Of a stretch of 64,000 bases of DNA, positions 45,823 through 54,527 are shown one piece after another. The notes under the pieces are model-generated. The model saw only the letters and a list, made by a program, of their open reading frames with translations, was not told where the DNA came from and searched no databases. The translations under genes and the position numbers were made by a program. Source of the DNA: CAWARU01 sp963784575 (GTDB lineage: Bacteria > Pseudomonadota > Gammaproteobacteria > UBA6186 > Azoamicaceae). The first letter of the stretch is position 1. Every line of letters begins with the position of its first letter. Location of the stretch: contig CAWARU010000001.1 of assembly GCA_963784575.1 (NCBI GenBank), forward strand, positions 310,001 to 374,000. Reading direction: 5' to 3'.

Positions 45823-45865
45823 AATTTAGGAATTCGCATACTACAGGATCAATCGTCAGGCTAGT

Positions 45866-45928
45866 ACTGAGTTAGAAAGCCCGATGTACACAAAAGTTAC
45901 ACAGTCGAAAATTTCTGTTGTAGGTTAG
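45866..45928 (+). pseudogene. 3' tail of a tyrosine integrase gene
   Basis: Encodes TELESPMYTKVTQSKISVVG followed by a stop. It resembles the tails at 21698-21760 and at the end of 29006-29398 in length, composition and distance to the following tRNA-Arg half. The body of the gene was removed when transposon C ended up at 45845. Confidence 0.5.
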
Positions 45929-45974
45929 TTGATTGAAATCTCTCTTTAAGTCCTTGATTTTAAAAGAAAAATCT

Positions 45975-46025
45975 TGGCGCGCCCGGAGAGATTCGAACTC
46001 CCGACCACCTGGTTCGAAGCCAGGT
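45975..46025 (-). tRNA. tRNA-Arg(UCG) 3' half (attachment-site copy 3)
   Basis: Identical to copy 2 over 51 bases, again lacking the 5' half. A plus-strand frame across it (RPERFELPTTWFEAR) is the common spurious translation of an antisense tRNA and is not a gene. Confidence 0.82.
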
Positions 46026-46134
46026 CAGCGAAATTTAGATCGTTGATTTTATTAACAATTTTGACTGATAGATCCCGCTACATTATCACGACCAGTCACA
46101 ACAAAGCACAACTCATTGACACAAAACTTACACA
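45975..46134 (+). repeat. 160-bp att-region direct repeat, copy 3
   Basis: Matches 21805-21964 with two mismatches, so the 24-kb segment between them is bounded by direct repeats and could have been excised or inserted as a unit. Confidence 0.85.
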
Positions 46135-46185
46135 ACATAAAATATGCAATCTTAACTACTCACAACAACCAGTCGATCATCTAGA

Positions 46186-47283
46186 TTATACCATCTTAGG
46201 TTTAAACAAATTGCAAATTTGTAACCTAGCATGCAGGAGTGATTCATCCGGTAAAGGGTGAAATCTGACATGTCCCATCTTTATAGTAGATAGTTTGTCT
46301 CCCACCTCAATTTTAAATTTCTCCCATTGCGTGAATAAACTTCTTGCTACCTCAGGTGAATCATATATTTCTTTTGCCGAAAAGGGAACTGAAAAACCAT
46401 ATCTATTTATTCTGGATATTTTGAATCCTTCTTGTTCTAAAAGATAAAGCAAGCCATTTTTAGCCACTAGGTGTGCCAAACCAACTGCAATTAAGCTTGG
46501 TGCAGTTAATTCTCTGAAATACAACCGCAACTTCGGCAGCCAGATTTGTGTTCTCTTATAGTTTTCTGGCCTATTACTTTCATGTTCAAAAAATTCTTTT
46601 GCATATAAAATGCTACTATCAAGATAATGCTTGTCGAAAGATAAATTATCAGCATCATATGTTGGCGATTTTTTCAAAAAGCCAAAGCAATTTTTTAAAC
46701 AATCATCTAATTTCTCAATAGTAAATCTTTCAAAGTGTTCTATCCCATTGTCAGTGTCTTCAAGCACGAATATCCTTGAAGTAAATAATTTTTCAAGAGA
46801 ATCTTCCATGCCTCCTCTACAAGCAGCACCATGACAGACAAAATAGGCTAATTCTGGCACCACGCGTTCCATTGGTATCTCAAGCTTGAACTTTTCGCAA
46901 AAAATATTTAGAGCATTTTCTAAGATTTCTCTCGATTCCAAAGAGAGTTTTAAAAACCAATTTTTATCTGTAGGCTCTTTAGCAAAAATTCCCATTTTGA
47001 TATAGTGTTCTTCTGTTAAACCAGAGTGCCCATGATTCTCCAAAATGATATTTTTGCAATTTCCTATAATTTCTTGCATAGGCTGTGGAAATATCCCTAT
47101 CGGAATCCAATGATAAGTGCCTAATAAATAGAAAACCGTACCGTCTTTTTCCAGCTTAAAGAGTGGAGGCTCTATCAAAGTATCTTGGTATAACGGAAAA
47201 TAAAAATAGCGAATCTCTCTAGATTCATATTTTTCTTTAAAATCTGCTAATTTTCTTTGTATTTCAGTATTTATTTCGGCCAT
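46186..47283 (-). CDS. TraB/GumN-family protein
   Basis: The 365-residue protein has the family's conserved elements: VFYLLGTYHWIP near residue 50, NIILENHG near residue 78 and LIAVGLAHLVAKNGLLYLLE then GFKISRI near the C-terminus. The GxxH motifs and glutamate form the presumed metal site of the TIKI/TraB fold. No clear signal peptide is seen, unlike many GumN proteins. Function in bacteria is poorly known. Confidence 0.75.
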   Translation of the reverse strand: MAEINTEIQRKLADFKEKYESREIRYFYFPLYQDTLIEPPLFKLEKDGTVFYLLGTYHWIPIGIFPQPMQEIIGNCKNIILENHGHSGLTEEHYIKMGIFAKEPTDKNWFLKLSLESREILENALNIFCEKFKLEIPMERVVPELAYFVCHGAACRGGMEDSLEKLFTSRIFVLEDTDNGIEHFERFTIEKLDDCLKNCFGFLKKSPTYDADNLSFDKHYLDSSILYAKEFFEHESNRPENYKRTQIWLPKLRLYFRELTAPSLIAVGLAHLVAKNGLLYLLEQEGFKISRINRYGFSVPFSAKEIYDSPEVARSLFTQWEKFKIEVGDKLSTIKMGHVRFHPLPDESLLHARLQICNLFKPKMV

Positions 47284-47405
47284 TTATAAGTCTCCCTTTG
47301 TTGATTTGACTTACGGTATATTTATCAGATGAGTGCCATAAGTGATCCGACTTACCGATCATAATTAAGCAATTGAGTCATTTTAAAATATAGCAGCTTA
47401 ATTAT

Positions 47406-47615
47406 TTACTCTGTTCGATATAACGAAGAGTATAATTTTAATTGAGCCAGACCACCTTCAATTGGAGAGATTACAAATTGTTGCTCGCGTTTTAATACAC
47501 CTGCACGTTCCATATCCCTAACAAATTGGATACATCTTTGAACAGATCTATCATTAATAATTTTCTTGTCCTCATTTAATTTAAGTGTTGCTTCAACACG
47601 TTTTTCAATACTCAA
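47406..47615 (-). CDS. Small protein coupled to the Clp-fold peptidase
   Basis: 69 residues, MSIEKRVEATLKLNEDKKII at the start, helical and charged. Its ATG overlaps the stop of the upstream peptidase gene (ATGA type), so the two are translated together. Family not recognised; a regulatory or partner subunit is possible. Confidence 0.65.
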   Translation of the reverse strand: MSIEKRVEATLKLNEDKKIINDRSVQRCIQFVRDMERAGVLKREQQFVISPIEGGLAQLKLYSSLYRTE

Positions 47616-48541
47616 ATGTTTATCCCCTCAGCAGATTTCGTTTTATCATGCATATAAAAATCAAAACGCTTCTGTTCAGCGAAATCAGTAATAAGATCAT
47701 TATAACTCCTAATCAACGACCTACTTTCATCGTCAGGATAATCATCTATTTTTAATCTTAATTGATCATTAAGTAATTTAGATCCTATTAATCTTCCATG
47801 AGAATGCCAATTTTTATGATCCACAAGCTTATTCACAATTTCTTCTGCACGTTCTGCTTTTTCTTTATCAGTAACTTGCTGATCTAGTTTTGCCGGATTA
47901 GTCTTATGTTTCAACCAATCCTTAAACTTATATTTAACCAACCAAGATTTTGCTAAATCTATTGATAAATCCCTAGCATGTTCATAACTGCTCAATAAAG
48001 CAAGATTTTGATTCTGTAAAATCGCAAATTCTGCAGGTGATATATTTCCTTCTCTTGATTTTTGTATTAATTTTTCCACTTGTTCCAAAACACCTGAAGC
48101 TGGAACTAATTTTTGAATTCCAGAATCGTTAATAACAACTTGCGGATCAATTGGACCCAGCGAAGAAGAATAATCCATAAAAATTTTATCGCCTGACATG
48201 CAAAAAATTGTTCCAGCGGACATCGCAAAATCCGGCACAAAAAACCAAACTTCATTGTAGTGATGTCTTATTATGTCAACCATCTTTTCAACTGGTTCAA
48301 CTGCTCCACCTCCTGTTCTAAGAAAAACACATAGTCTCTGATGCTTACCTTGACTGGAGGACATCCTCTCAATCAAATCTCTGAAAGGTTTAACAAGCAA
48401 AGGATGCATCGGTCCATAATAGAAAATTACGTCTCCATCCAATTTCCCTTCGAGCTTGTTTGCGTAATCATTCAGTTGACTTAAAATAAATTTATCTAGC
48501 AACATCCAGACCTCTGAACCATTGAAAATATGTTTGTACAT
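47612..48541 (-). CDS. Clp-fold serine peptidase, serine-dehydrogenase-proteinase (SDH) type
   Basis: The 309-residue protein has FLRTGGGAVEPVEKMVDIIR, the nucleophile region PDFAMSAGTIFCMSG with Ser108, and YSSSLGPIDPQV, as in ClpP/SppA-fold SDH-type peptidases. It is cytoplasmic by absence of signal or membrane segments. It is followed by a coupled 69-residue gene. Such peptidases are often found in islands; the substrate is unknown. Confidence 0.82.
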   Translation of the reverse strand: MYKHIFNGSEVWMLLDKFILSQLNDYANKLEGKLDGDVIFYYGPMHPLLVKPFRDLIERMSSSQGKHQRLCVFLRTGGGAVEPVEKMVDIIRHHYNEVWFFVPDFAMSAGTIFCMSGDKIFMDYSSSLGPIDPQVVINDSGIQKLVPASGVLEQVEKLIQKSREGNISPAEFAILQNQNLALLSSYEHARDLSIDLAKSWLVKYKFKDWLKHKTNPAKLDQQVTDKEKAERAEEIVNKLVDHKNWHSHGRLIGSKLLNDQLRLKIDDYPDDESRSLIRSYNDLITDFAEQKRFDFYMHDKTKSAEGINI

Positions 48542-48576
48542 TATACAGTACTAAAAAGGCAAAGCCTAGCCTTATA

Positions 48577-49260
48577 TTAACCTTCTTCGATACAGCTTTT
48601 TATGCTTTTTATCTGATCATAGTAATCTGCTCCTTGAATGAATAACCCCTTAGTGCCCAGCACATACGAGGTTGCACCACTCCAATATAACCTTGGAATG
48701 TTATTTGTATCTAGTCCGCCATCCACTTCAATTGTCAAATGTTTAAATCCAAAATCTTCTATACGTTTTTTCAACCTGGCTACTTTTTCAAAAGTGCTAT
48801 TTATAAATGGCTGCCCAGAAAAGCCGGTGATAACCGACATAACTACAATTTTATCCGCAATGCCCATTAACTCTTCGGTGATATTGTCAATGGATGTATC
48901 ATGATTAAGCGCCAAACCCGCTTTACTATTAGTTTTTTTTGTTTCATGAAGTAAAGTGGAGATATCATCGGCAGACTCAAGATGATAAGTTATACAATCT
49001 GGCTCAAAGCCAACCAATTTATCAAAAAATTCACTCGGTTTTTCCACCATCATATGGATATCAAGCGGCATGGATGTGATTTTTTTAATGGCTGCTATTT
49101 CATAAAAATTCATGGCAAAATTCTTAACGAAACGACCATCCATAATATCTATATGTAAGGAATCACAATTGGCAGCTTCTAATGAATAAATTTCATCTTG
49201 CAGCTTAAGAATGTTACAGCACATTAATGATGCGCCAATATTTAACTTTGGCATTATCAT
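48577..49260 (-). CDS. Ribulose-phosphate 3-epimerase family (possibly allulose-6-phosphate epimerase)
   Basis: A 227-residue TIM barrel with the family's metal and catalytic segments LHIDIMDGRFVKN, DIHMMVEKP, MSVITGFSGQPFI and IEVDGGLD. The enzyme interconverts ketose phosphates at C3. It is encoded directly after an RpiB-like isomerase with ATGA overlap, the arrangement of pentose- or allose-phosphate operons. The less common MSVITGFSGQ (rather than VNPGFGGQ) suggests a sugar other than ribulose. A truncated duplicate lies at 32457. Confidence 0.85.
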   Translation of the reverse strand: MIMPKLNIGASLMCCNILKLQDEIYSLEAANCDSLHIDIMDGRFVKNFAMNFYEIAAIKKITSMPLDIHMMVEKPSEFFDKLVGFEPDCITYHLESADDISTLLHETKKTNSKAGLALNHDTSIDNITEELMGIADKIVVMSVITGFSGQPFINSTFEKVARLKKRIEDFGFKHLTIEVDGGLDTNNIPRLYWSGATSYVLGTKGLFIQGADYYDQIKSIKSCIEEG

Positions 49261-49706
49261 CCTGTAAATTCTTCATTTTCGATCGCGGTTATCATTTCTA
49301 ATCTTTGATCATGGCGGCCACCTTCATATGCGCTTTCAAGCCATGTCTTTATAATCAATGTGGCGAGTTCACTGCTAATAACTCTGGATCCGATTGCAAG
49401 TATATTGGCATTATTATGCTCGCGCGACATTTTTGCGGTATAGATATCAATACAATTTACTGCTCTGATGCCTGGAACTTTATTTGCCGTAATAGCCATC
49501 CCGACGCCAGTACCACAAAATAATATTCCTTTTTTAGAATTATTTTTAGCCACCTCTTTTGCTACGCGATAAGCATAAAGCGGATAATGAACTCTCTCCT
49601 CTGAAAAACAACCATAGTCTTCACACTCATAACCAAGTGTACTGATAAAATCTTTAATTTCTTGCTTTAAATGAAACCCAACATGATCACTCGCTATAAT
49701 CAGCAT
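49257..49706 (-). CDS. rpiB: Ribose-5-phosphate isomerase B / allose-6-phosphate isomerase family
   Basis: 149 residues with IIASDHVGFHLKQEIKDF, GCFSEERVHYPLYAYRVAKE and GILFCGTGVGMAITANKVPG, including the active-site cysteine and the phosphate-binding GTGVG loop. It interconverts aldose and ketose phosphates and is the first gene of a two-gene operon with the epimerase. A partial copy is at 32630-32990. Confidence 0.88.
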   Translation of the reverse strand: MLIIASDHVGFHLKQEIKDFISTLGYECEDYGCFSEERVHYPLYAYRVAKEVAKNNSKKGILFCGTGVGMAITANKVPGIRAVNCIDIYTAKMSREHNNANILAIGSRVISSELATLIIKTWLESAYEGGRHDQRLEMITAIENEEFTG

Positions 49707-49980
49707 ACTGCTACCCTCAGCAATTAAAATCTGGGAAATGCTCTTCCCACTGTATTTGCGTAATTTTGATCACAGAAAATCAATTGATAAATCTTGAACT
49801 TTAGGTAAGAATTCTTTATGAGCCGTTTAGCTAAATAAGAATTCTCCTAAGATACTTCAATTCCACCTAGCGAACATAGTTTGTATAATAACAACCTAAA
49901 TAATCTTAATGCAATAGCCTGTGAATTCAAAATTTTTAATATTTCTTTGATAAGATACTAAGGCAAATAGAGGCGGTATC

Positions 49981-50874
49981 ATGGAAATAACAATTGATTT
50001 AAATCTCGTCCAGCGATTAATAGCTGGCCAATTCCCTCAATGGAGGAATCTAACCATAAAACCTGTCGTAGAGAGCGGATGGGATAACAGAACCTTTCAT
50101 TTAGGCGATTCCATGCTGGTTCGACTGCCAAGCACCGCCGAACATGCCTTAGCGGTTGAAAAAGAGCAATATTGGCTACCAAAGCTCAGCTCCCATCTCC
50201 CGCTTCCCATCCCTGCCCCCATAGGTATTGGAAAGCCTGATTTCGGTTATCCCTGGCATTGGTCTATTAATCACTGGTTACCGGGAGAGCCAGCGACAAA
50301 AGCCAATATCTCCGATTTAAATGATTTTGCATCGGCATTAGCACGCTTTTTACGCGCCTTACAAAACATTGATACTACAGGCGGTCCAATCGCCGGGCCG
50401 CATAGTTTTTATCGGGGCGGATCTTTATCTGTTTATGATTCTGAAACAAGGGAAGCTCTTTCAATACTCAATGACAAAATCGATGTTGTTACAGCAACTG
50501 AACTTTGGGACCGTGCGTTATCAACCACTTGGCAAAATCCACCAGTTTGGGTACATTGAGATGTCGCTCTTGGTAATCTTTTGGTTTTAAATGGACGGCT
50601 TGCTGCCATTATTGATTTTGGCCAACTTGCAGTAGGTGATCCAGCCTGTGATCTTGCTATTGCATGGAACTTCTTCGATGATGAAGCCCGAAAAGTTTTT
50701 CTAAACCATTTAAATCTCGATAAAGATACCTGGATTCGTGGGTTAGCCTGGACTTTATGGAAAGCTTTAATCATTGCCGCAGGGATAGTTGAAACAAATG
50801 CTGTAGAAGGTTTAAGAGCTCAGCAAATCATCGAGACAGTAATCAAGGAATATAGATTCATACAAAAGAAATAA
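49981..50874 (+). pseudogene. Aminoglycoside-phosphotransferase-family kinase with nonsense mutation
   Basis: The two halves read continuously: NRTFHLGDSMLVRLPSTAEH (N-lobe), YPWHWSINHWLPGE, PPVWVH, stop, DVALGNLLVLNGRLAAIIDF, ending YRFIQKK. The TGA at 50560-50562 sits where the family has Gly in the catalytic HGD motif, so a single GGA-to-TGA change inactivated it. No other defect is visible, suggesting a recent loss. Confidence 0.88.
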
Positions 50875-50901
50875 ATAATATTTTGCTCTCTGTTAAGTGT
50901 T

Positions 50902-51775
50902 TCAAGATTTATTATTTTGTAGATATTTTTTTAAAATATATTCAGTCAATGCTAAGATTTCTTTTGCTTTCACATAATATCCTAAATGAATCCATTGTTG
51001 ACTTTTAGTTATAGGAATTTGCAGTGCAGGAATTTCCTTAATTTCAATTTTACCTTCACTAGTATAACTTGGTCCACCGAAAAGTAGCCCAAGCAAAATT
51101 GTTTTATTTCCTATTCTAAATGTATTGCTCTGTTTGTCAAAATATGCGCCTGATGCATAGCTTAAAATTGGAGAGCCAGATGATCCTGGAAAACATGCAA
51201 TATCAACAACTCCAATACTATTATCCTGAAAATCTAGAGTCGGATGAACAGCCGTTATTCCTTTTCTTACAATAGGAAAGTTATTTAATTCATCCCATAA
51301 ACCAATTGGATAGCCAACCATTAAAATCTCTTCAGCCACATCAGACTCCTGAGCAAGCACATCATCGTGTTTAATAAGATTATCATCAAATGAAACATTA
51401 AATATTTTCTTTTTCAAAATTTTCTCTACAAGTTCTCTAATTGGTACAAATAATAGAGCTCCAAGAATCAACTTTTTCATTTGGATGAGGAACCCAAATA
51501 GTAGAATAATCCTCAATTGAAAAGCAAAAGGATTGATTAGATGGTTCAAGTTTTCCAGAATTGTCAATTCCTTCATGAAAATAGAAGGATAGTTTTTTAT
51601 TACCATTAACTACATGTTTATTGGTCAATATAAGTTCAACACGCGAAAATTCATTAATTTGAAACTGATAAAAAAAGCCGGTCCCCGTGCCTGCATCCCC
51701 ACAAATACGAACTGTACTGTATAATAATTGTTCAGCAATTGATTTGGGTTGAATCACTCTTCTATCAATTCCCAT
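50902..51775 (-). pseudogene. Trypsin-like serine protease, frameshifted
   Basis: The N-terminal part (51437-51775) contains GTGTGFFYQF and LILTNKHVVNG with the catalytic His. The second part holds VDIACFPGSSGSPIL with the catalytic Ser, in another frame. An extra T near 51470 (HPNEKVD then shift to LGALLFVPIREL) breaks the frame. Both halves together make a complete trypsin-like peptidase of about 290 residues without a signal peptide. Confidence 0.8.
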
Positions 51776-51914
51776 TCTTTACTCTCATTAAGATATGTTA
51801 CTGGTTAAATGAAATATGATATCAAAGTGATTCTAAAAAATCCATAACCCTGTAAACTTCAGAGTTTTATGAAAATATATAAAACGTCTTTTTAAATCAT
51901 AAATTCATTCAGTT

Positions 51915-52313
51915 TTACTCCGCCACTTCTCCGCAAATAAGTCCCTGTACTTCTGCCTCTTCCCAGGTAATACCATAGGGGGCCCCACCAGGGGTATAGC
52001 CCGCTATATAATAAAAATTCTCATCCGAATCACACCAGTCCAAAAGACTTGCCCCCTCTGCTTTCTTTTCAAGATTTCTTTTTTTAGCCACAAGTCTATG
52101 TGTCATAGCTTCAAGTACTCGTGAAACATATTGTTCGTCTATCTTTATTTTTAACATTTTTAGCTCATAAACGGCGCATTGAATATCAACACCATACCAA
52201 TTTTGATAACCCCTAATAATATTTTTACCAACATAAGTTGGGATCCAATGTTTGGCAGATTCTAGTCTGCTAGCGCGTCTCAACCTTTTTCTTCGAGGTC
52301 CTAATTTTTTCAC
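51915..52313 (-). CDS. Conserved hypothetical protein
   Basis: 132 residues, with an arginine-rich start (PRRKRLRRASRLESAKHWIP) and a central YVGKNIIRGYQNWYGVDIQC motif that I recall from small proteins of bacterial islands, though I cannot name the family. The C-terminus is acidic. No enzyme motif is visible. Confidence 0.6.
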   Translation of the reverse strand: MKKLGPRRKRLRRASRLESAKHWIPTYVGKNIIRGYQNWYGVDIQCAVYELKMLKIKIDEQYVSRVLEAMTHRLVAKKRNLEKKAEGASLLDWCDSDENFYYIAGYTPGGAPYGITWEEAEVQGLICGEVAE

Positions 52314-52495
52314 AAATTACTCTTTCAAATAAATTACGTTTTATTTTAGATTGCAATATAAAAATAGTCGTTCCTTCAAATCCTCATTAGCAAACAAGCG
52401 ACCATTTGAAACACAATCTGGATCATAAAGTAATTCCGTCTAACAAGATTAATCATATTGATCCGACACACGATCATCTTGGAAATAATGTAACT

Positions 52496-53554
52496 TTAAG
52501 ACTCATCCTTCTTCAGATTTTGAAGAATTTTCTTCTTAAGCATTTCCGGATCAGGCAATTTACCCGATAATTCTTTGGGTAAAACCTTTGATAATTTTAA
52601 TTCAGCGACACCGATGGGTCTGTTCAGTTCTGGCAGAACATAATCAACCTCAACATCATTCCTATCAGTACATAATATTAGGCCAATAGAATTATTTTCA
52701 TGTGGTAATTTAACTTTTTCATCGAGAAGTCGAAGATATAAATTCATTTTTCCTGCATATTCTGCCTTGAAGTGTGACATTTTGAGCTCGACCGCGACCA
52801 ATGAAAGGGTGATTCTGTTAAAAAACAATAAATCGATTTTATAAGTATTTTTTCCCGCATTCAATACATACTGATTCCCAATAAAAGTAAATCCTTTACC
52901 CAGCATCATTATTACTTCTTTTATACGACGAACCATGTCTTCTTCAACTTGTCTTTCTTGAAGCGGTTTTGTTAAGGCCAATGCTTCTGCTGCCTCAAAA
53001 AAATATCTACCTTTTAAAATGTTTTCTGCTTTTGCGGCTTGAATAGATGGCAAGGTCGTATTGAAATTATGTTTTTTATCCTGTAAATATCCATGTTCAT
53101 AAGCCATTGCCGATATTTGATTTAAGATGACATCTCGACTACAGAGCGTTTCAGTCGCCATCTGCAAATAGAACATTCTTGCATCAATATCTTTTACCTT
53201 AGTCATAATGGCAATATTGGTTCTCCAACTCACTTCTTTTGCCAAAGCTAATAATTCAGGTTGCTTTTTATATTCACTATAAAACTGTCTCATATATAGA
53301 AGATTTCTTTCCGAAAATCCTGCATTATCAGGAAATGAGATGGTTAGGTCTTCTGCAAAATTTATGATTGTAGCTTTACCCCAATCATATTTAATAGAAT
53401 TCTCATCGATGATTTTTCCCAGGCTCCACCTGACCTCCATCCCTATTCGATTAGCGGATCGTAAGAATTTCTCTTGAGAATGTGTTATTAAATGTTTGGC
53501 CTCATTTAAAGCCCTAATATATGCATCTGAAATTTGCAAATCACTTTTATTCAC
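52496..53554 (-). CDS. YhcG-type PDDEXK nuclease (DUF1016)
   Basis: The protein shows the N-terminal DUF1016 helices (GFSERNLLYMRQFYSEY, LAKEVSWRTNIAIM) and the C-terminal nuclease fold with KIDLLFFNRITLSLVAVELK (Asp and ExK of PDDEXK). I set the start at the GTG of 53554 (ribosome site GGGGG); a longer frame from 53614 translates through a palindrome that looks regulatory. Members act in DNA cleavage or recombination and are frequent in defence islands. Confidence 0.82.
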   Translation of the reverse strand: MNKSDLQISDAYIRALNEAKHLITHSQEKFLRSANRIGMEVRWSLGKIIDENSIKYDWGKATIINFAEDLTISFPDNAGFSERNLLYMRQFYSEYKKQPELLALAKEVSWRTNIAIMTKVKDIDARMFYLQMATETLCSRDVILNQISAMAYEHGYLQDKKHNFNTTLPSIQAAKAENILKGRYFFEAAEALALTKPLQERQVEEDMVRRIKEVIMMLGKGFTFIGNQYVLNAGKNTYKIDLLFFNRITLSLVAVELKMSHFKAEYAGKMNLYLRLLDEKVKLPHENNSIGLILCTDRNDVEVDYVLPELNRPIGVAELKLSKVLPKELSGKLPDPEMLKKKILQNLKKDES

Positions 53555-53570
53555 AGTTTCCCCCAAGTAT

Positions 53571-53672
53571 CTTTCCGCAACGCCCGTTGCGGAAAGTTGC
53601 AGTGTACAAAACAAATAAAATGTTTCTCTGCTCTCCCATTAAACTTTCCGCAACGGGCGTTGCGGAAAGTTT
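53571..53672. repeat. Two copies of a GC-rich palindrome upstream of the YhcG-type gene
   Basis: TTTCCGCAACG followed by its complement CGTTGCGGAAA occurs around 53571-53597 and again at 53643-53670, centres about 73 bases apart. They lie just upstream of the chosen start codon. Possible roles are an operator, a REP-like element or a target of the nuclease. Confidence 0.7.
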
Positions 53673-53889
53673 GTCTTGAATAGATGAGATTTAAAAACCC
53701 TTAAAATTCAATTGATTACAGTTATTCGGCACCGAAAGTGTCCTTAATATCTACTTTTCAATTCCGAAGATCATCGAAAAAACTGTTTTTAAAACCAGTA
53801 TATTTTTAGTGCTCACAACGGAATAAATGAAAGCAGTAAGATAGTTGCGACAACGTTGCAACAATTTAAACTGCTCCTCAGATATCCAT

Positions 53890-54492
53890 TCATGCGCACC
53901 ATCCTTTCATAACGGAAAACACATGGGCTTCCCCATCACCTTCAATGGAAAAATAGTCATTACCAAAAATACCCTTTTGAAATGCCTCATAGTCTACATA
54001 AATTTTTGCATGTTCTGGAAGAGTGAGACCACATTCCTTATCAAAAAGATTTATCGCGAAATCCAGCTCACTGCTATATTGCCCTTGATAATGATTTACT
54101 ATTGCCTCTTCGGCTAAATAAATATCGTTATCAAAATGCTCTAAAACTTTAATACCCCATTTCCCATAGGTTGCCAGAAAAATTGCTTTTTCATGGATTC
54201 GCTCAATGTCCTCGTGTTTATTCAAGGGTATTGATTCAAAACCTTCATAGGCAAAAATGGACCAATCTGAGGAATTACTGGCCGGGCTTTTAGATAGCAT
54301 ATCATTTATACTACCGTAGATAACTTCAAGGTCCTGCGCCATATTAATCCAAACACCATGAAGGATGTCTTGATTATATGAAGCCATGCAGATAACACAT
54401 ATCCTGGGTGGTTTATCTAAACTATCTGATACGGGGATAAATGAATGATGATTGTCAAAAGGATGGAATTTGCTTAAGCTAATGTCAGCCAT
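53890..54492 (-). CDS. ardA: Antirestriction protein ArdA
   Basis: The ATG at 54492 follows GGAG and gives 200 residues; a longer frame would run into the intron upstream. Conserved segments are ICVICMASYNQDILHGVWIN, DWSIFAYEGFESIPLNKHED and AKIYVDYEAFQKGIFGNDYF, covering the DNA-mimic domains. ArdA is an acidic DNA mimic that inhibits type I restriction enzymes, helping conjugative DNA establish. The nearby traA/traC genes fit that role. Confidence 0.9.
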   Translation of the reverse strand: MADISLSKFHPFDNHHSFIPVSDSLDKPPRICVICMASYNQDILHGVWINMAQDLEVIYGSINDMLSKSPASNSSDWSIFAYEGFESIPLNKHEDIERIHEKAIFLATYGKWGIKVLEHFDNDIYLAEEAIVNHYQGQYSSELDFAINLFDKECGLTLPEHAKIYVDYEAFQKGIFGNDYFSIEGDGEAHVFSVMKGWCA

Positions 54493-54527
54493 ATTTTTCG
54501 GACTCCAATCAGTCTGATTATGGTTAT

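Larger units (their letters stand above)
42695..45845 (+). mobile_element. AbiE-carrying transposon, copy C (diverged, intact)
   Basis: Ends TGTTATATGCGAATTCCTAA (left) and TGTAGTATGCGAATTCCTAA (right, read inward) match those of A and B. Gene order is the same (AbiEi-like, AbiEii-like, transposase), but the AbiE proteins are strongly diverged from A while the transposase is still very similar. No target duplication is evident. Confidence 0.85.

Noticed and set aside
45974..46261. Frame beginning MARPERFELPTTWFEAR
   Set aside because: Typical false translation of an antisense tRNA 3' half.
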